Shown here: positions 1 through 9,224 of the stretch, piece by piece
Layout of the letters: each line of letters opens with the position of its first letter
How positions within the stretch are numbered: the stretch's first letter is position 1
NCBI GenBank assembly: GCA_002683825.1
Contig: NYUD01000071.1
Location: 1 to 64,000, forward strand
Direction of reading: 5' to 3'
DNA from: Planctomycetota bacterium
Lineage (GTDB): Bacteria; Planctomycetota; UBA1135; GCA-002686595
Length of the DNA: 64,000 nt
Position numbers and translations under genes: made by a program
Notes under the pieces: model-generated
What the model saw: only the letters and a program-made list of their open reading frames with translations
What the model was told of the DNA's origin: nothing
Databases searched by the model: none

Positions 1-39
1 CCTCATTTTTTTTGCCTCAAGACCGCGGCCGCTCGTCCC

Positions 40-498
40 TCAGCGAATCTCGCGCCAGATCTCGCGCAGAAGATCGGCGATCTCTTCACAGGCATGTGCA
101 AGCCCGTCGCGCACCTCGCCCCAGGCGCTCTCGCCCTCCTTGTGTACCTCGTGCCAGGCGTCCTTGCCCTCTTCGTGCAGCTCCTCGCCGAGCTCGTGTA
201 GGGCTCGGCGTGCCTCCTCCAGCTGCCGCTGCAAATCCTCGTTCTCAGCGATCGCCTCCTTCAAGCGCCCGATCTCGGATTGCAGCGTTTCGAGGCGCTC
301 GTCGAGAGCGTTCCGGAATTCCTGCGCCTGGTCACTCGAGTACGACCGCACGTCGTCCCAGGTGTCCGAAAGCGTTTCGTGCAGGTGCTGGCCTAGCTCC
401 TTGGCGTCCGCCTGGACGTTGCCGCAACCTGCGAGAAGGCCGGCCGACAGAACCAGCGGTAAGACTCGAAGAAGGGAGGGGTGGGGGCGGGCTGGCAC
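40..498 (-). CDS. Putative lipoprotein with long amphipathic helix
   Basis: Function not recognised. The 152-residue product starts with a hydrophobic signal (about residues 9-24) ending in LLAGC, a good lipobox that makes Cys25 the probable lipidated residue, so it should be membrane anchored outside the cytoplasm. From about residue 30 to the end it is rich in Glu, Arg, His and Leu with no obvious helix breakers, which suggests one long amphipathic helix or coiled coil, as in YtxH-like or apolipoprotein-like proteins. It lies 34 bases downstream of msrB on the same strand and could share its transcript, which would fit an envelope-stress role, but that is a guess. The lipobox is seen directly; the fold is inferred from composition. 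Confidence 0.72.
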   Translation of the reverse strand: MPARPHPSLLRVLPLVLSAGLLAGCGNVQADAKELGQHLHETLSDTWDDVRSYSSDQAQEFRNALDERLETLQSEIGRLKEAIAENEDLQRQLEEARRALHELGEELHEEGKDAWHEVHKEGESAWGEVRDGLAHACEEIADLLREIWREIR

Positions 499-532
499 GC
501 TGTTCTTTGGTGGGAAAGGAGCCGAACGCGTT

Positions 533-967
533 TCAGGACGTCGAGGGTTCCTGTTCCAGCTCGTGGTTCGCGCCCTCCTCGTTCAGCTTGAGGGAGGTCG
601 AATTGATGCAGTACCGCAAACCGCTCGGCTCGGGCCCATCCTCGAAGACGTGCCCGAGGTGCGCATCGCAGCTGCTGCAAACGACCTCCGTGCGGCTCAT
701 GCCATGGGTCGTGTCGGAACGCATCTCGACGCGCTCCTTGTCGATCGGTCGCCAGAAACTCGGCCAGCCGGAGCCGGAGTCGTACTTTTCGGCGGATCCG
801 AAGAGATTCTGACCGCAGCACACGCAGGCGTAGTGGCCCGCCTCCTTCGAGTTCCAGTAGGTCCCGCTGAAGGCGGGTTCGGTGCCCGCGTGTCGCGTGA
901 CCCAGTACTGTTCCGGAGTCAGTCTCTCGCGCCACTCCTCTTCTGTTTTATCGACCTTGTCTGCCAT
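533..967 (-). CDS. msrB: Peptide-methionine (R)-S-oxide reductase MsrB
   Basis: Reduces the R epimer of methionine sulfoxide in oxidised proteins, with thioredoxin as the usual electron donor. The 144-residue protein is full length for a single-domain MsrB. It carries both zinc-binding CxxC pairs (Cys48/Cys51 and Cys97/Cys100), the GSGWPSF motif at residues 65-71, and the catalytic Cys120 in the RYCINS motif. There is no signal peptide, so it is probably cytoplasmic. No MsrA domain is fused and none is seen nearby. The C-terminal tail after about residue 130 is acidic and not conserved. The only same-strand close neighbour is the small lipoprotein downstream. Confidence 0.95.
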   Translation of the reverse strand: MADKVDKTEEEWRERLTPEQYWVTRHAGTEPAFSGTYWNSKEAGHYACVCCGQNLFGSAEKYDSGSGWPSFWRPIDKERVEMRSDTTHGMSRTEVVCSSCDAHLGHVFEDGPEPSGLRYCINSTSLKLNEEGANHELEQEPSTS

Positions 968-1052
968 GTGTCGCCCCGCTCCTTGCCTAATACCCCGGCC
1001 ATCTCTTCTGGCAACCGATTCTCCGGGCAGGGAAACATCCTACCCGGGCGGG

Positions 1053-2924
1053 TCAGTGACCGGCAGAGGCCGTCGGCACCGGGCCCCCCGGAGAATGGGG
1101 AAGCCGGGGCACCGCCAGGGAATAGCCCCCCTGGGACGAGCCCAGGACGCGGTCGAAGCGGGCGTTGCGGCGCGTGGGGGTGACCCCGATCGCAGGTGTG
1201 TGGAGCAACCCATTGCCGTCCGGGGTCAGCATGTGAGTGGCGATGAGGTTCGTGCCTTCACGGAGGGTAAAGAGCACCGTATCACCGGCGCTTAGAGTAA
1301 AAGGGCCGGTTCTTCGGGGAGTCAGCGACACCTGCGCGTCGGTGACCGGCGCATCGTCCAGCGCCCCTTCGCTGCGTAGATAGACCTCGAATTCACAGAA
1401 ATCCGGGTCGCTGATGGCGGTTTCGGGGTCGTACTCGATGGTGCCGTTGAGCGTTCCGATGGCGTCTCCATCGCCCGGATCGCCCATGCCGGCCTCGTCG
1501 TTGATCGACAGCCCGCCAAAGTGGAGCGAGGGACGATCGCGACGGGTTGCGAGGGTCCGTTTGAGCAGTTCTTGCTCCATACCGGCCCAGTGTCCGAACG
1601 GGGAGTGCCTACGCGTGTCGAAGTAGTGGCCACCCGGGTAGTAAATGCTCGCCAGAGCTTCGTACAGAGTTACTGCGCTTTGCCAGCCGACCGTCGTGTC
1701 GTTGCGTCCATTGATGGTTCGGAAGACCGGTCCATCCACGGCGGGGAACATTTGGCTGAGTGCCGAAGCATTCGTGCGATCGAAGATTCCTATGTTCTGC
1801 GTCGCTAAGCCGGGCGCCACGGGCAGATTCTGGGAGTATGTGCCCAGGAGCGACTGGACGAAGGACGCATTGTTGATATCGGGTGCACGCAAGTCGAAGT
1901 TTCCGTTGCGACACAGGATTGCGGCAAACCGGTCCGGATACTCCGTCGCGAGATAGAAGGTGCCCATCGCTCCCATCGAACCTCCGACGGCATAGACCCT
2001 TTCCGGATCGTGACCCGAGCCGAGCCGGTCCGTCATCCAATCGAGCGTCCACTTCACTCGTTGAATCGTGAACAGGTTCACTACTTGTGCGCCGGTGCTC
2101 GAGCTGGGGAATGCGTCGTGTGTTCCGAGCCAAAGCGTGAACCCCGCTGCGGGATCCGAATCGGAAAGCGACAGGATGTCGACGTCGGTGGGGACTTCGT
2201 TTCTGTGTGGCCAGCCGATGGCATAGGTTTGTCCGGCCGAGTGCAGCCGAACCAAGAGGCCGCGTGGCTCGGGTGCGATACCCGGATCGAAACGGAAGTT
2301 GAAACCCTGGCTCGCGTGCCGGTGAAGCGCCGGCTGAAAGGGTGTAGCACGATTCCCCACCCAGTGTGCCCAGAGCTCGCCCGACAGATCGGTGTTTTGC
2401 AGGACCGGCGCGGGTTGGGCTGCCCATTCGAAGGGCACTGTCGCCGTGTTTTCACCGCGGACCAGGGTGCGGTCCTCGAGCCCGTTCGTTACGGTCGTTA
2501 CGACGTAGTGGAACCTCCGAAAGGCGGGGTAGGGGCGTCCGGCGAAATTTGAAGTCCGGAAGATGGGGCTTTCACGCACGTTGTGAACGAAAAGGCCCTG
2601 GTCATCGGCGAGCTGCGATCCCCCCGTTTCGACGATCCAGTTGAAGCTATGTCCCGTCGCAACGCTGCGCCGGTGGTTGTCCGAGCTGGACGAGTCGACC
2701 CGGCCCAGCAGGTCCGCGCTGTCGAGGTCACTTTCCCGGAGGAACGGCTCCCGAGCCCGGTAGACCCGGTAATGGGTCAGGGGATCGGGTAGCTCGTTCC
2801 ACGTGAGGAACGTCTGGCCGCTGTAGTGGCGCGCCGACAGTCCGTCGACCTGGGCAGGGGCCGGGGTGGCCAGGGCCCAGAGCACGGCCAGAGGCAGGCC
2901 TGCGGGTCGGAAGAGAAAGAGCAA
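1053..2924 (-). CDS. Secreted alpha/beta-hydrolase (esterase-like) with N-terminal beta domain
   Basis: Probably a secreted esterase or depolymerase-like serine hydrolase; the substrate is not known. The 623-residue protein begins with a signal peptide ending near Ala24-Gln25 (APAQ). Residues about 28-60 look like the start of a fibronectin-III-type domain (LTWNELPD followed by YRVYR). The hydrolase core holds the nucleophile elbow GGSMG with Ser316, then a candidate acid in GRNDTTVGW and a candidate histidine in SPFGHWAGM. A beta-rich segment follows the hydrolase domain and may bind substrate or the cell surface. The gene stands alone, between the msrB pair and a small plus-strand gene, about 85 bases from msrB. 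The catalytic motifs are seen; triad assignment beyond the serine is inferred from order and spacing. Confidence 0.78.
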   Translation of the reverse strand: MLFLFRPAGLPLAVLWALATPAPAQVDGLSARHYSGQTFLTWNELPDPLTHYRVYRAREPFLRESDLDSADLLGRVDSSSSDNHRRSVATGHSFNWIVETGGSQLADDQGLFVHNVRESPIFRTSNFAGRPYPAFRRFHYVVTTVTNGLEDRTLVRGENTATVPFEWAAQPAPVLQNTDLSGELWAHWVGNRATPFQPALHRHASQGFNFRFDPGIAPEPRGLLVRLHSAGQTYAIGWPHRNEVPTDVDILSLSDSDPAAGFTLWLGTHDAFPSSSTGAQVVNLFTIQRVKWTLDWMTDRLGSGHDPERVYAVGGSMGAMGTFYLATEYPDRFAAILCRNGNFDLRAPDINNASFVQSLLGTYSQNLPVAPGLATQNIGIFDRTNASALSQMFPAVDGPVFRTINGRNDTTVGWQSAVTLYEALASIYYPGGHYFDTRRHSPFGHWAGMEQELLKRTLATRRDRPSLHFGGLSINDEAGMGDPGDGDAIGTLNGTIEYDPETAISDPDFCEFEVYLRSEGALDDAPVTDAQVSLTPRRTGPFTLSAGDTVLFTLREGTNLIATHMLTPDGNGLLHTPAIGVTPTRRNARFDRVLGSSQGGYSLAVPRLPHSPGGPVPTASAGH

Positions 2925-3077
2925 GGTGTTGTGGAAGGAGTGTTGCCGGGACCCCCCATCCCGTCCGGAACCATTTTACGGGATAGGAAAGCCTTTCCGT
3001 GGCTCAGGTTTCGACATCGAGGTGGAAAGGGCTGCTTTTTCAGGAAGTTCCCCCGCCGGGGGCCGTCGAAGCGCGCG

Positions 3078-3317
3078 ATGAGCCTCCCGCCCCGTAAACG
3101 ACCGCCGCTGCAGCTCCAGGGCCTTGCGGAGCTTGTGGTGGCCGATTCCGGCCGTCCGACGGCGGCCACGGCCTATCGCAAGCCGCGCGTAGCCCCGGGG
3201 TCTAAGAACCCGGTGTGGCGATTCTATTTCGCCGGCTGGTTGGGCCTGATGTTGGGTCCGATTCCCATCGGCCATCTGGCGATCGGTTTCCTGGGACTCT
3301 ATTTCAAGCTGAAGTAG
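3078..3317 (+). CDS. Small hypothetical membrane protein
   Basis: Not recognised. A 79-residue product is read from the ATG at 3078; the same frame is open further upstream but that part is low-complexity Arg/Gly/Pro sequence and I leave it out. The first 45 residues are basic and proline-rich, and the last 35 form one or two hydrophobic stretches ending in FLGLYFKLK, so a small inner-membrane protein with a basic cytoplasmic N-terminus is likely. It is convergent with the di-haem peroxidase, whose stop codon lies 18 bases away, and divergent from the hydrolase. Coding status rests on composition and the plausible C-terminal membrane segment alone. Confidence 0.45.
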   Translation: MSLPPRKRPPLQLQGLAELVVADSGRPTAATAYRKPRVAPGSKNPVWRFYFAGWLGLMLGPIPIGHLAIGFLGLYFKLK

Positions 3318-3335
3318 AACGCCGTGGACCTCGGT

Positions 3336-4346
3336 CTATTCCGATAGCGCACGCAGAAACGCCACCAGGTTTAGCGCATCCCCGTCGCTCATCTGAATCG
3401 GAGCGATCGACCGGTCGAGGTTCTCGTTGGTGTTTCCGCCCGCGCGGTAGAACTCCACGACCTCCTCGAGCGTTCTCAGGCTTCCGTCGTGCATGTACGG
3501 AGCCGTTGTCGCGACACCGCGCAAGGTCGGGGTCTTGAACGCTCCCCGTTCCTCTTCTTTCAACGTCACCTGGAAACGGCCCTCCTCGGGGACGCCGTCG
3601 CGCACTCCCACACCGGTGTTGTGGAACTTCTCGTCGCTGAAGTTGGCCCCCGTGTGACAACGCCAGCAGCCACCGCGGCTCTCGTAGAGCCACAGTCCGG
3701 AGCGGGCGGCCGGAGAGAGAGCCTGGCGATCGCCGGCTCGGAATTGATCGACCGGACTGTCGGCCGAAAAGATGCGCCGTACGAAACTCGCGAGAGCCAA
3801 AGCGAGCCCTTGGCGGTCCGCAAGGCGGTTGAAGTTGGCTTCGAAGAGCTTTGCGTAGCGTTCCTCCGACCGCAGTCTCTCGACCGCTTGGTCGAGAGGC
3901 AGATCCATCTCCAGCTTGTTCTCGATAGGCAAGAGAACCTGTTCTTCGAGCGTTTTCGAGCGCCCGTCCCACATGAAGCTTCGGCCATAGGCACGATTGA
4001 AAAGGGAGGGAGCGTTTCTCAGCGTCTGTTTGCCTCCGACCCCGAACGACAGCGCTTTGTTGTCGGCGAACCCCGATTCAGGACGGTGGCACGAAGCGCA
4101 GGCGATCGTTCGATCGCGCGAGAGAACGGGGTCGAAAAAGAGCATCCGGCCCAGCTGGACGAGTTCGGCCGGATCGACATTTTCGATGCGGAGAAGGCCG
4201 AGCGGTGCTTCGCCCGGCAAGTTCTCGGGAAGTGTGTCCTCGGGAACCCCGGGCGGCTCCTGGGGCGCCATCGAGAACATGAAAAGGGCCAGAACTCCGA
4301 TCCACCGCGCTCGAGGGATGGGGCCTACCCACCAAAATGAACCCAT
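3336..4346 (-). CDS. Di-haem cytochrome c peroxidase (CcpA/MauG family)
   Basis: Predicted periplasmic di-haem enzyme that reduces hydrogen peroxide or, in the MauG branch, oxidises a protein partner. The 336-residue protein has an N-terminal hydrophobic export segment (about residues 14-27) and two haem c attachment sites: CASCH with Cys83, Cys86 and His87, and CWRCH with Cys227, Cys230 and His231. The family motif around APYMHDGSL near the C-terminus supplies a candidate distal Met. Length and spacing of the haem sites match bacterial di-haem peroxidases. It is a single gene, divergent from the large metalloprotease across about 310 bases. It is one of at least four haem c proteins in this window. 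Peroxidase versus MauG-type oxidase cannot be decided from the sequence alone. Confidence 0.9.
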   Translation of the reverse strand: MGSFWWVGPIPRARWIGVLALFMFSMAPQEPPGVPEDTLPENLPGEAPLGLLRIENVDPAELVQLGRMLFFDPVLSRDRTIACASCHRPESGFADNKALSFGVGGKQTLRNAPSLFNRAYGRSFMWDGRSKTLEEQVLLPIENKLEMDLPLDQAVERLRSEERYAKLFEANFNRLADRQGLALALASFVRRIFSADSPVDQFRAGDRQALSPAARSGLWLYESRGGCWRCHTGANFSDEKFHNTGVGVRDGVPEEGRFQVTLKEEERGAFKTPTLRGVATTAPYMHDGSLRTLEEVVEFYRAGGNTNENLDRSIAPIQMSDGDALNLVAFLRALSE

Positions 4347-4655
4347 GGGGGCGATATTACAGCAGAGTTCGCGGGCCTGGTGCGGGGGTGGGGGAGCGAG
4401 CCGGGAGGGCCCGGGCCGAAAGAGAAAAGCAGACCAATTGCAGACTCGTGCGGCGGAGGGCTACCAGATGGCAATGGCGGGGCCGGCCCCGGCGACGATT
4501 GCCCCCTGCCCCCTTGACCCGTGTGTACGGAAAACGTAGCGCTGGACGGTTTCGCGAATGGCCGTCAGAATCGTCACAAGCCGTCCAAGGGACAGGCCGC
4601 TTCCTCCATAAGGATGTGGGGGAAGTGTACGTATCCAAACTATCGGGAGTCGGAA
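4347..4655. other. Intergenic region between divergent genes
   Basis: About 310 bases separate the peroxidase start from the metalloprotease start, so promoters for both should lie here. A TTGACC at 4514-4519 resembles a -35 box, but I see no matching -10 at 16-18 bases. A GGGAG at 4644-4648 is the likely ribosome binding site of the metalloprotease. No convincing gene, RNA or repeat was seen. Confidence 0.4.
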
Positions 4656-7529
4656 ATGCACAGATCTATGAAGCGGTCCCTCTGCACCGTGGCCGCGGCC
4701 TGCCTTTTCCTTTCATTGCAGGCGTACGCGGAGAAAAAAGTCGACAAGAAGAAGCCGGATTTCAAGCCGTTCTCGGAAGTGTCCGAGGGTTACGAAAAAG
4801 TGGTTTCCACCGCAGACGGCCGCAGCCTCTACAACGTCTGGCAACGTACCAAGGACGGTCAGACGCTGGCCGAGTTGCCCAGCGGGTACGCGAAGCAGAA
4901 GCACTACATCCTCACGTCGGTACCTACCGGTGAACTTTTTGCCGGTTTGCAGTGGGGCGATCTCTATGTGCAGTGGAGGCGTTTCGACAAGCGCATGGCG
5001 TTGATCGTTCCGAACCTCGGCACACGTTCGACCGGTGATCAGGAATCCAAGGACGCGATCAAGAACCACGCCGTCGACCGCGTCCTTGTGGACGTCCCCA
5101 TCAAGTGCATGGGCCCCAATGGCCAGCCGGTCATCGACCTCGACGAGCTCCTCCTGGGGCAGGCCAAGGTCTTTTACGGAAGCGTTGGCTCGGGCCTCAA
5201 GCGTTCGCTTGCCAAGATCGTTGAAATCAAGTCTTTCCCCGATAACCTTGAAGTCGCCTGGGAAGTGCCCTCCTCGAGGGGGCAGATTCGCACCTTCCAC
5301 TACTCGCTCAGCAAGATCAAGGGCTCCCCCGGCTACAAGCCGCGAACCTCGGATCTGCGGGTCGGTTTCTTTCAGACCGACTATCGGGATCTAGGCAAGA
5401 TGCGCGACGACAAGACGACGACGCGCCTCATCAACCGTTGGCACCTCGAGAAGGCGGATCCCAAGCTCAATCTCAGCCCGCCGAAGAAGCCCATCACCTA
5501 CTACCTGGAACACACCGTTCCCGTCCGTTATCGCCGCTGGGTGAAAGAGGGCGTGCTCTACTGGAACAGGGCCTTCGAAGAGGTCGGCATTTCCGATGCT
5601 GTCGTCGTTCACTACCAGGACAAGTCGACCGGGGCCCACATGGAAAAGGACCCGGAGGATGTGCGCTACAGCTTCATCCGCTGGTTGGCCAACGATTACG
5701 GCACCGCGATCGGCCCGTCGCGCGCTCACCCCGAAACCGGTGAGATCCTCGACGCCGACATCATTCTGACCGACGGCTGGATCCGTCACTTCTGGTGGCA
5801 GTACAACGAGTACCTTCCGGATGCCGGAGCCGAGACGGCGATGCAGGGCATGAGCGCCGAAACGCTGCAGTGGCTCGACGCGCACCCCGATTGGGATCCC
5901 CGCGTGCGTCTGGCGCCGTCCCACCTGCGCCAGGAAATCCAGGCGGAGATCCATCGCAAGGCGATCCTCGGCGAGACGGGCTACGAGCTCACCGCCGGTG
6001 ATTCTTCCGTGCTCTACGGTGAAGGGGCGGGCATCCTGGCCGAGAAATTCGGCTCTGCGGCCATGCTCTGCATGGCTTCGCGTGGCAAGGCGCGCGCCAT
6101 GGAAGCGGCGGGCGTCTTCCTGAACCTCTTCGAAGAAGAAGGTGAGGGTGATGAGGACAAGGAAGAAGTGCCCGAGATCGACGGTGTGCCGGAGTGGTTC
6201 ATCGGTCCGATGTTGGCGGACCTCGTCGCGCACGAGGTGGGCCACACGTTGGGGCTACGCCACAACTTCAAGTCTTCTAGCATCTACACCTTCGAGGAGA
6301 TGAATTCGGAGGAGTGGAAGGGCAATAAGCCGATGGCGGGTTCCGTCATGGATTACTTGCCGGCGAACATCAAGTTCGACGAAGACGGCAATCTCATGGG
6401 CGACGTCGCGATGATCGACATCGGCCCCTACGACATGTGGGCCATCGAGTACGGCTACACGATGGAGGATTGCAAGGAAGTTCTCAAGCGTGTCGCCGAG
6501 CCCGAGCTTGCGTACTTGACGGACGACGATACGAGCGGACCCGATCCCTTCGCTCGTCGCTACGACCTTGCTGCCGATCCGCTGACCTGGTGCAACAACC
6601 AGATGGACCTGTCACGCAGCGTACGCGAGCAGGTGCTCGAGAAATTCGTCAAGGATGGCGATGCATGGGCCAAGGCCCGTCGCGGTTATGAGATCGCGCT
6701 GCGCCAGCACCAGAGCACGTTATACGTGATGGCGAACTGGCTGGGCGGCACCTTCGTTGTGCGCGACCACAAGGGTGACCCCGGAGCCCGTACGCCGCTT
6801 CAGGCCGTTGAGGCCGAAAAGCAACGTGCGGCGTTGGACTACGTCATCGATAACGCGTTCTTTGACGATGCCTTCGGCCTCGACCACGAGCTTCTGTCCC
6901 ACATGACCGTTGAAAAGTGGGAAGATCGTTGGGGCAGCGCCGGTACGGCGACCTATCCGATCCATGATCGTATCTCCGGCATCCAAGCGTCGGTGCTCAC
7001 GTCGATAATGACGCCGAGGACCTTGGAGCGCATTTACGACCAGGAGTTGTTCCTGCCTCAGACCGCGGATTGCCTGACCCTGCCCGAGGTGCTCGATAAC
7101 CTCAGTTCGGCGATCTGGGAAGAGGTCGGCTACGGGGATCCCCGTTCGGGCTCCTCACTCGTCCGCGAGGCCGGCTTCAAGAAGAAGGCCTTCACCACGC
7201 GCTCCCCGATGATTTCGAGCTTGCGTCGCAACCTGCAGCGCGAGTACCTCGAGCGCCTGATCGATCTGGCTTTGGAGGACAGCACACGCTCGTCCGTCCG
7301 CTCCATGGCACTTCTCGCCCGTAAGACCATGGGCGGGATCCAGGATTCAATCGAAGAGTTCCTCACGCAGGAACTCGATCCCTATACCCGAGCCCACCTC
7401 GAGGATGCGGCGACCCGCATCTCCAAGGCCCTGGATGTCTCCTACACCTACGGAGGCAACTCGGGTGGCGGTGGCTCTCCCATCATCCTTCGCTTCGGTC
7501 GGGAGACCGACGCCGAAGCGGGTCGGTAG
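4656..7529 (+). CDS. Secreted zinc-dependent metalloprotease (DUF5117/DUF4953 family)
   Basis: Large secreted or periplasmic zinc protease; substrate unknown. I start at the ATG at 4656 because GGGAG stands seven bases upstream and a normal signal peptide follows, ending at AYA near residue 25; the longer open frame has an implausible N-terminus. The 957-residue product has the extended zinc motif HEVGHTLGLRH at residues 526-536 and a likely Met-turn (SVMDY, Met565), as in metzincins. The region before the motif matches the DUF5117 type layout and the C-terminal 300 residues are helical, as in DUF4953. A Gly/Ser-rich stretch closes the protein. The gene stands alone, with a hairpin downstream at 7551-7584. 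Family assignment is from motif and layout, without a profile search. Confidence 0.88.
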   Translation: MHRSMKRSLCTVAAACLFLSLQAYAEKKVDKKKPDFKPFSEVSEGYEKVVSTADGRSLYNVWQRTKDGQTLAELPSGYAKQKHYILTSVPTGELFAGLQWGDLYVQWRRFDKRMALIVPNLGTRSTGDQESKDAIKNHAVDRVLVDVPIKCMGPNGQPVIDLDELLLGQAKVFYGSVGSGLKRSLAKIVEIKSFPDNLEVAWEVPSSRGQIRTFHYSLSKIKGSPGYKPRTSDLRVGFFQTDYRDLGKMRDDKTTTRLINRWHLEKADPKLNLSPPKKPITYYLEHTVPVRYRRWVKEGVLYWNRAFEEVGISDAVVVHYQDKSTGAHMEKDPEDVRYSFIRWLANDYGTAIGPSRAHPETGEILDADIILTDGWIRHFWWQYNEYLPDAGAETAMQGMSAETLQWLDAHPDWDPRVRLAPSHLRQEIQAEIHRKAILGETGYELTAGDSSVLYGEGAGILAEKFGSAAMLCMASRGKARAMEAAGVFLNLFEEEGEGDEDKEEVPEIDGVPEWFIGPMLADLVAHEVGHTLGLRHNFKSSSIYTFEEMNSEEWKGNKPMAGSVMDYLPANIKFDEDGNLMGDVAMIDIGPYDMWAIEYGYTMEDCKEVLKRVAEPELAYLTDDDTSGPDPFARRYDLAADPLTWCNNQMDLSRSVREQVLEKFVKDGDAWAKARRGYEIALRQHQSTLYVMANWLGGTFVVRDHKGDPGARTPLQAVEAEKQRAALDYVIDNAFFDDAFGLDHELLSHMTVEKWEDRWGSAGTATYPIHDRISGIQASVLTSIMTPRTLERIYDQELFLPQTADCLTLPEVLDNLSSAIWEEVGYGDPRSGSSLVREAGFKKKAFTTRSPMISSLRRNLQREYLERLIDLALEDSTRSSVRSMALLARKTMGGIQDSIEEFLTQELDPYTRAHLEDAATRISKALDVSYTYGGNSGGGGSPIILRFGRETDAEAGR

Positions 7530-7550
7530 ATCCATACCCGGTTCCGTTGA

Positions 7551-7584
7551 AAGGGCCCGTCCGGTGCATGCCGGGCTGGCCCTT
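7551..7584 (+). terminator. Possible terminator hairpin
   Basis: A GC-rich inverted repeat starts 21 bases after the metalloprotease stop: AAGGGCC pairs with GGCCCTT and CCGG with CCGG around the loop TGCATG. The following bases are only mildly T-rich (CACTTGTTCTGT), so factor-independent termination would be weak. Confidence 0.45.
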
Positions 7585-7682
7585 CACTTGTTCTGTCCGC
7601 ATCACATTCGACGGGATGCCCCCGCCTCCGCCAGGGCGGTTAGAATCAAGGGGACGCGTCCGGCTTCGCAAGAGACCCTCCC

Positions 7683-9218
7683 ATGCTTCGCCGATCCCTC
7701 CTCGCCCTGCTTTGTGCCTGTTTTTTCGTGCCGCATGCGGGTGCGACGTGGTCCATCGTCGTCGTCAATCGACGTACGGGGGAAGTTGCCGTGGGCGCTG
7801 CTACGTGCATCGCTCAGATCAATCTCACACGCGGCCTGCCGGCCATCGTCAACGGCGTTGGGGCGGGGGTCATTCAGTCGGCTGGCAGCTCGTTCGATCT
7901 GCCGCCCATGGTCGAAGGGATGCGTGCGGGGTTGTCGCCCGAGGAGCTGCTCGAGATCGTCTTGAGCGTTGAGCCGAACGTTCCCCAGTTGCAGACCGGC
8001 ATCGTCACGATGGAGGGTTCGCCGGTGACGTTTTCGGGTTTCGGGGTCGGGCCTGCCAAGCTCGGGGTTGTCGGTGAGGTAGGGGATCTGGCCTACGCGA
8101 TTCAAGGGAACGTGCTCGCCGGACAAGCGGTGGTCCTCCAGGCGGAGCGCGCGCTCTTGGATGCGGAGGGCGATCTCGGCCAGAAACTCCTCGCTGGAAT
8201 GATCGCCGCGCGGCAATACGGCGGCGACGGGCGCTGCTCCTGCACGCTCGAGAACTTCGGAAAGGACGCGGACGATTGCGGTTCGCCGCCTGAGAGTTTT
8301 GGAAAGTCCGCCCACGTGGGCTTCATGCTGCTGGCGCGTCAAGGAGATCTGGAAGCTCCCTGCGTACAGGCGAATGGAATCGATTGCGCCAATCGGGGCT
8401 ATCACATGCGCCTGATCATCCGCGGATCGAACGCTCAGATACAGGATCCCGACCCGATCGATCAACTGGTCGGTCGCTATGCAAATTGGCGTGCCGAGCG
8501 CCTCGGGCGTCCCGATGGCGTGCTTTCTCGAGTTTCAAAGCCCGTGCCCATGCCTGCCGATGGACGCACGCGTCAGGTCATCACGGTTCAGTTGGTCGAC
8601 ATCGATGGTCGTGCCCTGACCCACGGCCGCCCGCGCCTGGAGATCGTGGCGTTAAACGACGATCACACTCTCACGCGCATCGAGGAGATAGAAAACCACC
8701 AGGACGGGACCTACTCGATCACCATCCGCTCGGCGGACAGTCCTTCCACGGACACCTTTGTGATCCGAGCCCGGGACGATCTGTTGGACATGGCCCTGTA
8801 CCCTTTCCTCGAGATCGAAAGCAGCGCTACGCAGACCTTGTACGTCGGCAACAGCGGCATCTCTGCGGGCCAGGGTGCAGCTGTTCCCATGGTGCTCAGT
8901 GTTCCGGACATGGCGCGGGCCGACTATCTCATCCTCGGTAGCCTCGAGCCTGTGGATACGGGCCTTCGGCAGGCTACCGGGCTGCTGCCTCTCGGTAACG
9001 ACCCGATCCTGGCCTTCACCGTGGCCGCAGCGGGCCACGAGGAGTACCTCCCCGGAACGATCGGGAGGCTGGACGAACACGGGCGGGCGGAAGCGTCGTT
9101 TCGGCCGCCCCCCGGCGTGCTGATCGACCTCATCGGTCGCAGGCTGGAATGGGCCGCGATCGTCGCGGGAAAAGACGTGCGCATCACCAACGTGGCCGGA
9201 CTTGAGATTCTTCCCTGA
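7683..9218 (+). CDS. Secreted DUF1028 (Ntn-hydrolase-like) protein with C-terminal extension
   Basis: DUF1028 proteins have an Ntn-hydrolase-like fold and are often exported; their reaction is not established. Residues 1-21 form a signal peptide. Cleavage after AGA would leave TWSIVVVNRRTGEVAVGAAT as the mature N-terminus, which is the family hallmark and would put a Thr at the N-terminus, where an Ntn nucleophile would sit. The DUF1028 domain covers about residues 22-260. The remaining 250 residues form two beta-rich parts, the last of which resembles the C-terminal beta domains common on secreted planctomycete proteins. The total of 511 residues is about twice a bare DUF1028 protein. A degraded tandem copy follows at once. 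No clear ribosome binding site is visible before the ATG. Confidence 0.85.
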   Translation: MLRRSLLALLCACFFVPHAGATWSIVVVNRRTGEVAVGAATCIAQINLTRGLPAIVNGVGAGVIQSAGSSFDLPPMVEGMRAGLSPEELLEIVLSVEPNVPQLQTGIVTMEGSPVTFSGFGVGPAKLGVVGEVGDLAYAIQGNVLAGQAVVLQAERALLDAEGDLGQKLLAGMIAARQYGGDGRCSCTLENFGKDADDCGSPPESFGKSAHVGFMLLARQGDLEAPCVQANGIDCANRGYHMRLIIRGSNAQIQDPDPIDQLVGRYANWRAERLGRPDGVLSRVSKPVPMPADGRTRQVITVQLVDIDGRALTHGRPRLEIVALNDDHTLTRIEEIENHQDGTYSITIRSADSPSTDTFVIRARDDLLDMALYPFLEIESSATQTLYVGNSGISAGQGAAVPMVLSVPDMARADYLILGSLEPVDTGLRQATGLLPLGNDPILAFTVAAAGHEEYLPGTIGRLDEHGRAEASFRPPPGVLIDLIGRRLEWAAIVAGKDVRITNVAGLEILP

Positions 9219-9224
9219 GAGGCG

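Noticed and set aside
2826-3077. Longer N-terminus for the small membrane protein at 3078
   Set aside because: The extra 84 codons overlap the 5' end of the divergent hydrolase and encode low-complexity Arg/Gly/Pro sequence.
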